Positions 15,549-23,787 are shown, counted from the stretch's first letter. The stretch is 33,673 nucleotides of DNA from an uncultured Oscillospiraceae bacterium (GCA_900546785.1 URED01000025.1:1-33673), one strand, 5' to 3'. The notes: generated from the letters alone by a model not told the origin. Numbers and translations: made by a program.

Positions 15549-17435
15549 TTGCCGTTACGCAGTTCCACCGCTAACTCTAATAATAGTATATCCAATACAG
15601 ATGAAAATGTCAAGTTTTCACTTAAAGATCCAGTTGAAGAAACAAAAGATTTGATAGCGGTTCATAACATTTCAGAATCAAATCTGTTAAAATCTCTTGA
15701 CCTCGGCAGATTTCCAATGCCGTCAATAGCCGTTATGAAGGCTCAGCAGGCAGATGCTAATGCAGATTACGGCGATATTTCCGTTGTGTTTAACAGAGAT
15801 ACAATTGATCCCGAAGTGAACAGGTCAAACAAGGTGTACGGCGGAGACGCATGGACACCGAGATTTCCGACAATTGAATATGAAATTGATTATGATCAGG
15901 CTTCTAACATATATAGCAGGGCGCACGAACTGAGCAAAACAAAAGCAGCGTTCACAAAAGCGGTATCGCTGCACCCGGTTAATATTGAGGATTCAGTAAA
16001 TCGTTTAGGCATTGAGCGTTATATTGAAAACTTAAAAAATGATTACACATTAAAACAACTCTATTTGCTTGAACATGGCGGACAACCGGTGGAAATGCAG
16101 CAACGAGAAGAGCGCACTGAGGTCTCTGAAGCATACGCGGCTTTATATGATTATCTGCTTGACGCAATACCTGATTATCATTATGTTTCTCCGTTTCAGT
16201 GGAATAAAACCTATGGCGCAGCATTCGATCAGGCTTATACAGATTACTATCGAAATAATTTTGGCTTTACTGAAGAACAGGCGGAAAACGTTTTAAAAAA
16301 TATGAATACTGCTGAGAAGAAATCAATGATGAGCGCGGCGCAAAATTACAAGGAAAACGGCAGAGTAACAGTAACTGTGTCAAATGATACTGATGCCACC
16401 AAAATGTTTATTGACAGCAAAATAGATCAATTCGATTTTGAAAACTGGGTAGATGATACTTTTGCCGGTATTACAAAAAGGCGGGGTATACGCAATAATG
16501 TTGAACCGTACACAAGTTCCGGTAACAGCAGAAGTTTTGCAGAACTGCACTATGAAATTACGCTTGAAAATCTTGTTCGTCAGATGAAAACGCAGGGCAA
16601 CGGAGAAGGCACTTTTTTCTCCGGCCTTGGTATATGGGGAGTAGCAGCCAAAAACTACGGCACAATAGATGAAATTAAGTCTGATTCGTTCAGATTACAA
16701 AATCTGTCTAACGAAGAATACAGCGAAATCAAACAGGGGTTTGGAGAGCGATTAACTGAAATTTCAAACAGCCTTGACAGTCGGTACAAGTCTGATAACC
16801 CATTTATCGAGGAAGACAATAAAATGACGAATATCATTGATGCGCTCCGTTCTTCAAAGACCAAATCAGGTGTTTTGCGTTATCTTAATGAGTACTTCAC
16901 AAACGCAAGTGAAGGTACCGTTGATGACCTGCTTGACCTTGTTGCCGATATAGGCAATATGCCAACGCAGTATTTTGAGGCAAAACCGCAAAGAGCCGTT
17001 CGCTTTAATGAGGTCGCTTACGTTGTCATACCTGATAATGCAAGCCAGGAACTCAAATCAAAACTTAACGAAAACGGTATAAGATATGAAGAATATGCTG
17101 CCGGCAATGAACAAAGCCGCGTTGATACGCTTAACTCACTTGATGATGTCAAATTCTCTATGAAAGAAGAGGATAACACCAGCGTTTTTGAGGATAACGA
17201 GGAACTTGCTGAAAGTGCGGAAAATGTGCAGAATATGCTGCGCCTTGTTTCCACTGAAAATAACGAGTTGCGCAAAGCGTTTGATATTCGCACCGTCCGT
17301 CAAGCGTATGCGAATAAACATTTAATTAAACCTAATTCTATTAAAATTCACTTCCAAAAATTTTCAATCATATCAAATCGATTATGTCATAAAATATTTT
17401 TGCAAACGCAATCAAATTGCAAAAGAGGTGTGTAA
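15549..17435 (+). pseudogene. Polyvalent-protein fragment, second part
   Basis: About 590 residues of genuine coding sequence continue the fragment above in another frame (LQLPLRSSTANSN onward). After the separator VKFSLK (15609-15626) comes DLIAVHNISESNLLKSL, FPMPSIAVMKAQQA and VYGGDAWTPRFP, a module I have seen in polyvalent proteins of gut Clostridia but cannot assign a reaction to. A later part has VVIPDNASQELKSKL, then the separator VKFSMK (17148-17165) and a coiled coil. Coding character fades near 17310, where AT-rich non-coding sequence begins; the last about 40 codons are read-through into the spore protein's upstream region. No start codon with a ribosome site. With both ends cut, it is a relic of an integrated element. 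Confidence 0.7.
17397..17424 (+). promoter_or_regulatory. Inverted repeat before the spore protein's ribosome site
   Basis: TTTTGCAA (17397-17404) and TTGCAAAA (17417-17424) are perfect inverted copies with a 12-base centre, ending where the ribosome site AGAGGTG begins. CATAAAA at 17388-17394 could be a sporulation-sigma -10 (sigma G favours CAT--TA), but no convincing -35 was found. Confidence 0.35.
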
Positions 17436-17437
17436 CA

Positions 17438-17620
17438 GTGAAGAACGTAGTACCTGAGGCTAAGGAAGCTCTTAACAGATTCAAGATGGAAGCCGCTTCT
17501 GAGGTTGGTGTTAACCTTAAGCAGGGTTACAACGGTGACCTTACTTCCAAGCAGGCCGGTTCCGTAGGCGGTCAGATGGTTAAAAAGATGATTAAGGCTT
17601 ACGAGGAATCCATGAAATAA
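17438..17620 (+). CDS. Small acid-soluble spore protein, alpha/beta type
   Basis: A 60-residue DNA-binding protein that coats and protects spore DNA. The family C-terminal motif is complete: YNGDLTSKQAGSVGGQMVKKMI. The germination-protease recognition region reads KMEAASEVG, with Ala where the consensus usually has Phe or another hydrophobic residue after the cleaved Glu. I take GTG 17438 as start because AGAGGTG lies about 8 bases upstream and the product then has the usual 60-70 residues; an in-frame ATG-less extension to 17417 covers the ribosome site. It should be expressed only in the forespore. Its presence shows the organism can sporulate. Confidence 0.92.
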   Translation: MKNVVPEAKEALNRFKMEAASEVGVNLKQGYNGDLTSKQAGSVGGQMVKKMIKAYEESMK

Positions 17621-17625
17621 GCTTT

Positions 17626-17676
17626 GCGGGCGTTAGCCCGCGCCCCGAAAGGGGCTGATCGCCGGAATGGGCGATC
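17626..17676 (+). other. Three consecutive hairpins after the spore protein gene
   Basis: Three stems abut: GCGGGC/GCCCGC with GTTA loop (17626-17641), GCCCC/GGGGC with a GAAA tetraloop (17642-17655), and GATCGCC/GGCGATC with a 6-base loop (17657-17676). No T-run follows any of them, so they are not a standard terminator. They probably form a compact structured 3' end on the spore mRNA. Confidence 0.7.
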
Positions 17677-17696
17677 CGTAAATGATTGAAAGATCA

Positions 17697-17733
17697 TAAA
17701 AAAGGCTGCGCCTGCAATAGCGGGTGCAGCCTG
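17697..17733 (-). terminator. Terminator of the galU-CPBP-tadA operon
   Basis: On the minus strand AGGCTGC pairs with GCAGCCT and TTTTTTATG follows. It lies 30 bases after the tadA stop. The plus-strand side (CTGATTTTAT) may also help end the spore protein transcript. Confidence 0.8.
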
Positions 17734-17765
17734 ATTTTATATTTGATATATCCGGTAAGCACGGT

Positions 17766-18266
17766 TTATGCCGGCGCATCGGAATCCATTTCGCGCGCCT
17801 GCGGATCAAAACTCTTTTTGCTGCGATTTCGGCGCAGCTTTTCAAAGAACAGCGAAAGCAAGGCAGAGCATTCCGCCTCATTTGTTCCGCCGACGATCTG
17901 CGGTTTATGATTATACGGCAGACTGTTGAAATCAACAACCGAGCCGAACGAACCCGCCTTTTTATCATACGCGCCGAAAGTTACTTTTTTTATGCGCGCA
18001 TTGATGATTGCGCCGGCGCACATCGGGCACGGCTCAAGTGTTACAAACATTTCGCACTGCCAAAGCCGCCAGCCGCCAAGGTTTTTGCACGCTTCGTCTA
18101 TAGCGCATATCTCCGCATGAAGCAGAGCATTTTTTCCGCTTTCACGCATGTTTCTGCCCCTGCCGACGATAACGCCGTCCTTGACTACAACGGCGCCTAC
18201 CGGCACCTCGCCCTCCTCAAAGCTTTCCCCGGCAAGGCGCAGCGCCTCTTTCATAAAATCATTCAT
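17766..18266 (-). CDS. tadA: tRNA-specific adenosine deaminase
   Basis: Deaminates adenosine 34 of tRNA-Arg(ACG) to inosine, letting it read three arginine codons. The 166-residue protein has the cytidine-deaminase zinc site: His50 and catalytic Glu52 in LLHAEI, and Cys80 and Cys83 in EPCPMCAGAI. GEVPVGAVVV and the C-terminal ARIKKVTFGAYD are typical TadA sequences. It starts six bases after the CPBP protease stop, as the last gene of the minus-strand operon. The final about 15 residues (SFDPQAREMDSDAPA) are an unconserved tail. Confidence 0.95.
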   Translation of the reverse strand: MNDFMKEALRLAGESFEEGEVPVGAVVVKDGVIVGRGRNMRESGKNALLHAEICAIDEACKNLGGWRLWQCEMFVTLEPCPMCAGAIINARIKKVTFGAYDKKAGSFGSVVDFNSLPYNHKPQIVGGTNEAECSALLSLFFEKLRRNRSKKSFDPQAREMDSDAPA

Positions 18267-18272
18267 ACGGCG

Positions 18273-19583
18273 CTATGCCCTTTGTATACTGAGCAAAACA
18301 GAAATGATCAGATAAAAGCTGGAGATGATCAGCACGGGAGAACTGATAAACGCACCGATCTTCATAAGAGTTGTATTTGCAAACGGCTGCTTCGGTTTAT
18401 TGAATCTGAAGCCGAGCTTGTGCTTTGCCGCAAGTATAACGGCGCAGATTATGCCGACGACGATCCAAAAGATGAACAGACCCGCGCTTACGTTCTCGCT
18501 GACCGCAGTGCCGAAAAAGTATTCCGCTATGAGCACGACTACGCTCATGCCGTTATTAAAGCCGTGGATAATCACTGCGGGCACGATGCTGTCTGTTTTA
18601 ACGGTTACAAAGCCTAATACAAGGCCCACAAGCGTTGCAAAAACGAATTGGATAAGATTGCCGTGCAGCAATCCGAAGACGAGCGACACCGCCACTACGC
18701 CGAACGCTTTGCCGTACTTTCTGAGCAGGCCGAGCGAACAGCAGCGCATGGCAAATTCCTCGCACACTGCAGGGACTACCGCAGTGGATACAGCGGCAAT
18801 AAAGCATGCAAACAGATTTTCCGGTTCAAGCGTATCAGATTGCGTGAGTTCATAGCCGAGCGATTCAGAAAGCGTCATCATGATCGCTACTATATAATTT
18901 GCCGCAATGCAGCACAGCATTCCAAAGCCCACCCAAAGGCTCAGATCCGAAAAGCGGATATGTTTATTCGGTATAAGCGGCGTTGATTTGTATTTATCCC
19001 TGTTTAGAAACGCCATTACACCAAAAGGCAGGGCAACAGCCAAAAGCTCCACAAACAGGATTCCAAAACTGTTTTGGAATATGGACGAGGTTTCGTAGAG
19101 ATCATACACCCTTTCGCTCATAAGCAGGACGGCAGAAGCGATAAATTGGACGAGTACGAAGGCAAGCACACAGGCGCCCATCATATTTCCTATCTTTCTG
19201 ATTTGGCGGCGCTCCTCTTTTGCCTGCGCCTGATAGAAAAGCGTCTGCTTTTGCGCTTCAAAATAATGATTATAGGTATTCTGCTGCTGGTAACCATTCG
19301 GCTGTTGGTAACCGTTTGGCTGCTGGTAACCATTCGGCTGTTGATAACCGCTTGGCTGCTGGTAACCATTCGGCTGTTGGTAACCGCTTGGCTGCTGGTA
19401 GCCGTTCGGTTGTTGATAACCGTTCGGTTGTTGATAACCGTTCGGTTGTTGATAGCCGTTCGGCTGTTGATAGCCGTTCGGCTGTTGATAACCATTTGGC
19501 TGTTGATAACCATTTGGCTGCTGGTAACCGTTCGGTTGTTGGTAGCCGTTTCCGAAAGGATCTGGATTGTAATAATTGCTCAA
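18273..19583 (-). CDS. CPBP-family intramembrane protease with GYQQPN repeat tail
   Basis: A 436-residue membrane protein. The N-terminal about 110 residues are soluble and built mostly of 15 hexapeptides (GYQQPN, a few GYQQPS, the last GYQQQN). About eight hydrophobic segments follow, with the CPBP (Abi) glutamic protease motifs: EEFAMR near the middle, FGLLHGN and the histidine/asparagine pair in IIHGFNNG. Such proteases cut substrates within the membrane; roles range from bacteriocin immunity to prenyl-protein processing, and none can be chosen here. I start at TTG 19583 because AGAGGG lies six bases upstream; a TTG at 19601 is also in frame but sits on top of that site. It is 21 bases after galU and 6 before tadA. 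Confidence 0.85.
   Translation of the reverse strand: MSNYYNPDPFGNGYQQPNGYQQPNGYQQPNGYQQPNGYQQPNGYQQPNGYQQPNGYQQPNGYQQPSGYQQPNGYQQPSGYQQPNGYQQPNGYQQPNGYQQQNTYNHYFEAQKQTLFYQAQAKEERRQIRKIGNMMGACVLAFVLVQFIASAVLLMSERVYDLYETSSIFQNSFGILFVELLAVALPFGVMAFLNRDKYKSTPLIPNKHIRFSDLSLWVGFGMLCCIAANYIVAIMMTLSESLGYELTQSDTLEPENLFACFIAAVSTAVVPAVCEEFAMRCCSLGLLRKYGKAFGVVAVSLVFGLLHGNLIQFVFATLVGLVLGFVTVKTDSIVPAVIIHGFNNGMSVVVLIAEYFFGTAVSENVSAGLFIFWIVVGIICAVILAAKHKLGFRFNKPKQPFANTTLMKIGAFISSPVLIISSFYLIISVLLSIQRA
19281..19550 (-). repeat. 18-bp coding tandem repeat, 15 copies
   Basis: Fifteen units of 18 bases encode the hexapeptide series of the CPBP protease. Units differ mainly at third positions and at the Asn/Ser codon, and some neighbours are identical, so recent duplication by slippage is likely. 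The 18-base period always keeps the frame. No spacers, so it is not a CRISPR. Confidence 0.92.
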
Positions 19584-19604
19584 GAAATTCCCTCTAATCA
19601 AAAA

Positions 19605-20480
19605 TTAATCAAGCTCGGCAGCTATTTTTTTGATATACGCCTTAAGTTCATCCTTAGTTTCGGGGTGTTTAAGGCCTACTTCAATATTCGCCTGAAGAAT
19701 ACCGAACTTATTACCCATATCATAGCGCACGCCCTCGTAATCAACGGCAACAACACCCTGTGTTTGGGCCAGTGTTTTCATAGCGTCTGTAAGCTGAAGC
19801 TCGTTGCCTGTGCCGAGCGGCGTATTTTCAAGAATATCAAAGATCTGCGGCGGAAGAACGACCCTGCCGAGAATGGAGAAATTGCCCATGATCTGCTCCG
19901 GCTTCGGCTTTTCTATCATATCCGTGCAGTTGTAGCAGTTGCCCTCAAGCGGTTCCGTTTTAAGCGAACAGTATTTGGTGATTGCCATGCCCGGAACCTC
20001 TTTAACGCCTACAACGCCCTTGCCGTACTTCTCATACGCATCGCAGAGCTGCTTTGTGCACGGTGTTTCGGAAAGGATAACGTCGTCGCCGTAAAGGACG
20101 GCAAACGGCTCGTTGCCGACAAAGTTTTTGGCGCACAGAACAGCATGGCCGAGGCCTTTGGTGACCTTTTGACGAAGGAAATAGATATTGCCGAACTGTG
20201 AGCATGCCAGCACATCCTCATAGATCTTTTTTTTGCTTTCGTTGCCCCTCAGCTTATCTTCAAGCTCATAGGCGTGATCGAAATGATCTTCAATAGCGCC
20301 CTTGTTTCTGTTTGTTATAACAAGCACTTCCTCTATGCCCGAAGCAAAAGCTTCCTCAACTATATATTGTATAGCGGGCTTGTCAACAATGTTAAGCATC
20401 TCCTTCGGAACTGCTTTTGACGCGGGAAGAACCCTTGTACCCATGCCGGCCGCCGGTATGATTGCCTTTCTTACTTTCAT
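19605..20480 (-). CDS. galU: UTP-glucose-1-phosphate uridylyltransferase
   Basis: Makes UDP-glucose from UTP and glucose-1-phosphate, the sugar donor for surface polysaccharides, glycolipids and galactose metabolism. The 291-residue protein has the N-terminal nucleotide-binding signature AAGMGTRVLPASKAVPKEML, then VDKPAIQYIVEEA, VLYGDDVIL for metal binding and EKPKPEQ. The length is standard. TGGAGGAT lies just upstream of the ATG. It follows the RING/DUF2628 gene by 46 bases and precedes the CPBP gene by 21, so it is in the same minus-strand operon. Confidence 0.95.
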   Translation of the reverse strand: MKVRKAIIPAAGMGTRVLPASKAVPKEMLNIVDKPAIQYIVEEAFASGIEEVLVITNRNKGAIEDHFDHAYELEDKLRGNESKKKIYEDVLACSQFGNIYFLRQKVTKGLGHAVLCAKNFVGNEPFAVLYGDDVILSETPCTKQLCDAYEKYGKGVVGVKEVPGMAITKYCSLKTEPLEGNCYNCTDMIEKPKPEQIMGNFSILGRVVLPPQIFDILENTPLGTGNELQLTDAMKTLAQTQGVVAVDYEGVRYDMGNKFGILQANIEVGLKHPETKDELKAYIKKIAAELD

Positions 20481-20526
20481 AATTTAGATCCTCCAAAAAT
20501 ATATTTAAAATTTATTTGCGAACAAA

Positions 20527-21516
20527 TTAAAGATACGCGATCAGATTTGAGATCAGGCTAAGCACAAGATATGCAAGGCAGGGCGCCGTAAAGCTCACCC
20601 CTCCCCTGCCGGCAAGGAAAAGCTTTCTGATCTCCGTCTGGGACATATCTTCATTCCCCTGAAAGCCAAACGGCGAAACAGGCGTGACTGCGCCGGATTC
20701 CAGCTTAGTATCAACATCCGTTATCAGGGAAAACACCCTGCGCCTGTAGATCCCGTCCGAGATCATGGCGATGATCGTATGGATCGCAAAAAGAACCGCA
20801 AACAGGATTAAATAAGCCTGCATAACGCCCGAGGAATCCATCAGCCCGCTGAGCTGAGAAAGATATTCGCCGTAGGATTCCGGCGGTTCATTGACCATTG
20901 CGGCAAAACCTGTTGAAAAGGCGGAAAACTGCTTAGAGAAGATAAAATTCAAAACGACCCTTGCAGCAAATTCTACAGCAAGAAACAGTGTGCCCTGGCC
21001 ATACATTTTTCTGAAAAACAGATAATACGGCCCGAAAACGAACGCGCCCCAATTCCAGTTGATCTTTTTATTTCTTCTGAATTTGGTTATAAACTTCATG
21101 AAATTTGAGCCGATGACCGTTATGATATCCGCAAGCAGGAAACCGTCTATCTTTTCGTCGTTTTTAAAGACGAAAGCCGTTTTGTTTCCCTGCTCCATAC
21201 CGGAGCCCATAGGAATATGCGTATATTCGCTTTTCGGCGGCTGCTGCCCGGATACGCTGCCTGCACCCTGCCGATCACGCGGCACATAGTATTCTTCTGC
21301 ATGCTGCGCGCTGCTTTGCTGCGCCTGCTGATTTTCATTGAGCGATCTTCTATAATCAAAGCCCTGTGCATGCAGACCGTAATTCGCGCACCTGCCTGTT
21401 TTTTCATAACAATGGCGGTGATGCGGCGTGCCGCATTCCGGGCAGGTAACGATATCATCCCCGTCTTTGAAAGGAATGCCGCAAACGGGGCATTTTTGAT
21501 TTTCGTAAAGGGACAT
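20527..21516 (-). CDS. RING-type zinc finger membrane protein with DUF2628-like region
   Basis: A 329-residue protein. Residues 9-43 hold a cross-brace zinc finger, CPVCGIPF...CPECGTPHHRHCYEKTGRC, of the prokaryotic RING family 1 type. A Gln/Ser-rich linker follows (about 58-110). The second half is membrane-embedded: NWNWGAFVFGPYYLFFRKMYGQG is the DUF2628 signature, followed by hydrophobic segments near residues 180, 235 and 320. Similar proteins with a zinc-binding head and membrane tail are common in Clostridia but have no known function; ubiquitin-like activity should not be assumed. It is the first gene of the operon with galU, so a link to envelope assembly is possible. Confidence 0.8.
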   Translation of the reverse strand: MSLYENQKCPVCGIPFKDGDDIVTCPECGTPHHRHCYEKTGRCANYGLHAQGFDYRRSLNENQQAQQSSAQHAEEYYVPRDRQGAGSVSGQQPPKSEYTHIPMGSGMEQGNKTAFVFKNDEKIDGFLLADIITVIGSNFMKFITKFRRNKKINWNWGAFVFGPYYLFFRKMYGQGTLFLAVEFAARVVLNFIFSKQFSAFSTGFAAMVNEPPESYGEYLSQLSGLMDSSGVMQAYLILFAVLFAIHTIIAMISDGIYRRRVFSLITDVDTKLESGAVTPVSPFGFQGNEDMSQTEIRKLFLAGRGGVSFTAPCLAYLVLSLISNLIAYL

Positions 21517-21545
21517 AGATCTCTCCTTAACACATATTTCATTTA

Positions 21546-21575
21546 ATTATACATTAAATTATCATAAAAAATCAA
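21546..21575 (-). promoter_or_regulatory. Promoter of the RING-galU-CPBP-tadA operon
   Basis: On the minus strand TTGATT (21575-21570), 18 bases, TATAAT (21551-21546), 30 bases before the start codon, with AAGGAGA in between. Confidence 0.6.
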
Positions 21576-21634
21576 TGATTTGATTAAAAATAAGTAAATA
21601 TATTTTAAACTTGCTGCCGCACTTAAAAACGGGC

Positions 21635-21663
21635 TTGCAATAAAGGATAAAGTTGTATATAAT
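21635..21663 (+). promoter_or_regulatory. Promoter of prfB
   Basis: TTGCAA (21635-21640), 17 bases, TATAAT (21658-21663). It leaves a leader of about 60 bases before ATG 21731. Confidence 0.7.
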
Positions 21664-21730
21664 ATCATATACTGATTTTACAGTTTTAACCTTTTATATT
21701 ATCTTTATTATCAAAAACTGAGGGAACAAT

Positions 21731-22852
21731 ATGGTTGAGTTTGATGATTTAAGGCTTAGGCTGCTGGAAAGCGAAAAGCCCATAGAAAATTTAAAAGAGG
21801 CGCTTGCCATAGACCACGTTCAAAAAGAGGTTGAAGAGCTTGAAGCGCAGGCTGCCGCTCCCGATTTTTGGGACAATGCCGAGGAGAGCCAAAAGGTGCT
21901 CAAAAAGACAGGCGCATTGAAAGCAAAGCTTGAGAGCTATGCTTCCCTTAAAAGCGATTACGAAGACGCGCTTATGATGATAGAGCTTGCCAACGAAGAG
22001 GGCGACGAGAGCATGGTGGAGGACTGCCGCAGATCCGTTGACGATATTGAAAAGCGCGTTGACGAGCTTACGCTTACTACACTTTTGAACGGCGAATACG
22101 ATTCCAAAAATGCGCTGCTTACTTTTCATGCCGGCGCCGGCGGAACGGAGGCCATGGACTGGGCGGAGATGCTGTTCAGAATGTATACCCGCTGGGGCGA
22201 AAGGCACGGCTACAAGGTAGCCACGCTGGATTACCTTGACGGCGACGTTGCCGGGCTGAAAAGCGCAACGATCCTGATCGAGGGCGAGAACGCCTACGGC
22301 TATCTTAAAGGCGAGATGGGCATACACCGCCTTGTGCGCGTATCTCCGTTCGATTCCTCCGGCAGGCGGCACACCTCCTTTGCATCTCTTGAAGTCATGC
22401 CGGAAATAGACGATGATGTTAACGTTGAGATCCGTGAGGAAGATATTAAAATGGACGTTTACAGGGCGTCCGGCGCGGGCGGCCAGAAAGTAAACAAAAC
22501 TTCCTCCGCCGTGCGTTTAACGCATATACCGACCGGGATCGTTGTATCCTGCCAGATAGAGCGTTCACAGCACCAGAACCGGGAGGTTGCGATGCGCATG
22601 CTCAAATCAAAGCTGGTGGAGATCAAAGAGCGTGAGAATCTTGAAAAAATAGAGGATATCAAAGGCGATCAAAAAGAGATAGCATGGGGCAGCCAGATAA
22701 GATCCTATGTATTTATGCCTTATACGATGGTAAAAGACCACCGAACCGGCTTTGAAATGGGAAATATTACCGCCGTTATGGACGGAGATATTGACGGCTT
22801 TATAAACGCATACCTTAAGCAAAAAAGCGTTGAGGAAGCCGAAAAAAATTAA
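21731..22852 (+). CDS. prfB: Peptide chain release factor 2
   Basis: Recognises UGA and UAA stop codons and triggers peptide release. The 373-residue protein has the codon-recognition motif SPF (RVSPFDSSGRRHTSF) and the catalytic GGQ (SGAGGQKVNKTSSAV). The N-terminal domain is read in one continuous frame from the ATG: the position where many bacteria have an in-frame UGA and a +1 frameshift reads KEALAIDHV without a stop. The autoregulatory frameshift is therefore absent. Own promoter upstream; a hairpin terminator follows immediately. Confidence 0.95.
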   Translation: MVEFDDLRLRLLESEKPIENLKEALAIDHVQKEVEELEAQAAAPDFWDNAEESQKVLKKTGALKAKLESYASLKSDYEDALMMIELANEEGDESMVEDCRRSVDDIEKRVDELTLTTLLNGEYDSKNALLTFHAGAGGTEAMDWAEMLFRMYTRWGERHGYKVATLDYLDGDVAGLKSATILIEGENAYGYLKGEMGIHRLVRVSPFDSSGRRHTSFASLEVMPEIDDDVNVEIREEDIKMDVYRASGAGGQKVNKTSSAVRLTHIPTGIVVSCQIERSQHQNREVAMRMLKSKLVEIKERENLEKIEDIKGDQKEIAWGSQIRSYVFMPYTMVKDHRTGFEMGNITAVMDGDIDGFINAYLKQKSVEEAEKN

Positions 22853-22874
22853 AAAAATACCACTTCTAAGCATT

Positions 22875-22911
22875 ACTCCTTCTGCAAAAAATAATTGCAG
22901 GAGGAGTTTTT
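22875..22911 (+). terminator. Terminator-like hairpin enclosing the pdaA ribosome site
   Basis: A 13-bp stem (22875-22887 with 22895-22907, one G-T pair) closes a 7-base loop and is followed by TTTTT and directly by the ATG of the next gene. The 3' arm includes GGAGGAG, the ribosome site of that gene. Confidence 0.75.
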
Positions 22912-23787
22912 ATGTTTAAAAGAAAAATTTTTTATAAAACGGCGCCGCTGATCCTTGCCGCCTGCGCCGTTTTCAGCGCCTGCTCCGTTGATACGGACAG
23001 CGGAAAAAACGAGACCGTGCCGGGCACCACGGCGCAGAACACAACAAATGTTGCAGACACGACGCTTGAAGCCGACGCGGCAAACGGCAGCAAGCTGGAC
23101 CTTGTTGAATACAGCCCGGAGCCGGTGATCTGGGGACCGGGAAATATTACCGACCACGAACGCCCCGCAGAGCCGGAAAAACTGCAAAACAAATACAGCG
23201 AAATGAGCGCACAGTGGCTGCTTCCGGACGGAAACAATATATGCCTTACCTTCGATGAGGGCTATGAAAACGGTTATACAGACAGGATTCTTGACACGCT
23301 GGCAGAAAAAAATGTTAAGGCGATCTTTTTTTGCACCTATGATTATGTTAAGGACAATCCCCAGCTTGTTTTGAGAATGATAAACGAAGGGCACATCCTT
23401 GCAAACCACACCTACACACACTACAACATGACTGAGATAGACCTTGAAACAGCACAGGAAGAAATAACGCTTTTGCATGATTACGTGGAGGAAAATTTTG
23501 ATTATGCAATGGGATATTTCCGCTTTCCCGAAGGCGTTTTCAGTGAGCAGACTTTAGCGCTTACGGCAGAGCTGGGATACAGAAGTGTGTTCTGGAGCTT
23601 TGCTTACGAAGATTGGGACACATCGAACCCGCCCGACGAAGAAACGGCATTTGAAAAAATAACGTCCTCCGTACACGGCGGCGAAATCATGCTGCTGCAC
23701 GCCGTTTGCGAAACGAACGCAAATATCCTGGGCAGCGTTATAGACGATATTCGGCAGCAGGGATACGAATTCACAACAGAGCTTTAA
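22912..23787 (+). CDS. PdaA-like polysaccharide deacetylase lipoprotein
   Basis: A 291-residue NodB-fold deacetylase. In sporulating Firmicutes the PdaA group deacetylates N-acetylmuramic acid to make the muramic-delta-lactam of spore cortex. The N-terminus carries a lipobox (FSAC, Cys24), so it is membrane-tethered outside. A Thr/Asp/Asn-rich linker leads to the catalytic domain: LTFDEGYENGYTDRILDTL (catalytic Asp; Glu at the second position, where PdaA of Bacillus has Asn), ANHTYTHYNM (metal histidines), YFRFPEGVFSE and IMLLHAV. The motif series and TFDxGYENGYT point to PdaA rather than a generic chitin deacetylase. It is monocistronic between hairpins, consistent with sporulation-timed expression, although no sporulation promoter was identified. 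Confidence 0.85.
   Translation: MFKRKIFYKTAPLILAACAVFSACSVDTDSGKNETVPGTTAQNTTNVADTTLEADAANGSKLDLVEYSPEPVIWGPGNITDHERPAEPEKLQNKYSEMSAQWLLPDGNNICLTFDEGYENGYTDRILDTLAEKNVKAIFFCTYDYVKDNPQLVLRMINEGHILANHTYTHYNMTEIDLETAQEEITLLHDYVEENFDYAMGYFRFPEGVFSEQTLALTAELGYRSVFWSFAYEDWDTSNPPDEETAFEKITSSVHGGEIMLLHAVCETNANILGSVIDDIRQQGYEFTTEL

Noticed and set aside
14665..17435. Intact prophage or ICE
   Set aside because: Only internal pieces of one large gene are present; no integrase, structural, replication or mobilisation gene.
17310..17435. Coding tail of the polyvalent fragment
   Set aside because: AT-rich, low-complexity translation over the spore gene's upstream region; treated as read-through.
17724..18617. 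297-codon plus-strand frame
   Set aside because: Antisense of tadA and the CPBP gene; composition is that of a shadow (rich in Arg, His, Ala).
19281..19550. CRISPR array
   Set aside because: Units are contiguous 18-mers without spacers and encode a peptide repeat.
19074..20201. Long plus-strand frame with Leu-Leu-Val-Thr repeats
   Set aside because: It is the antisense of the 18-bp repeat and of galU; no ribosome site, and the minus-strand genes have full family motifs.
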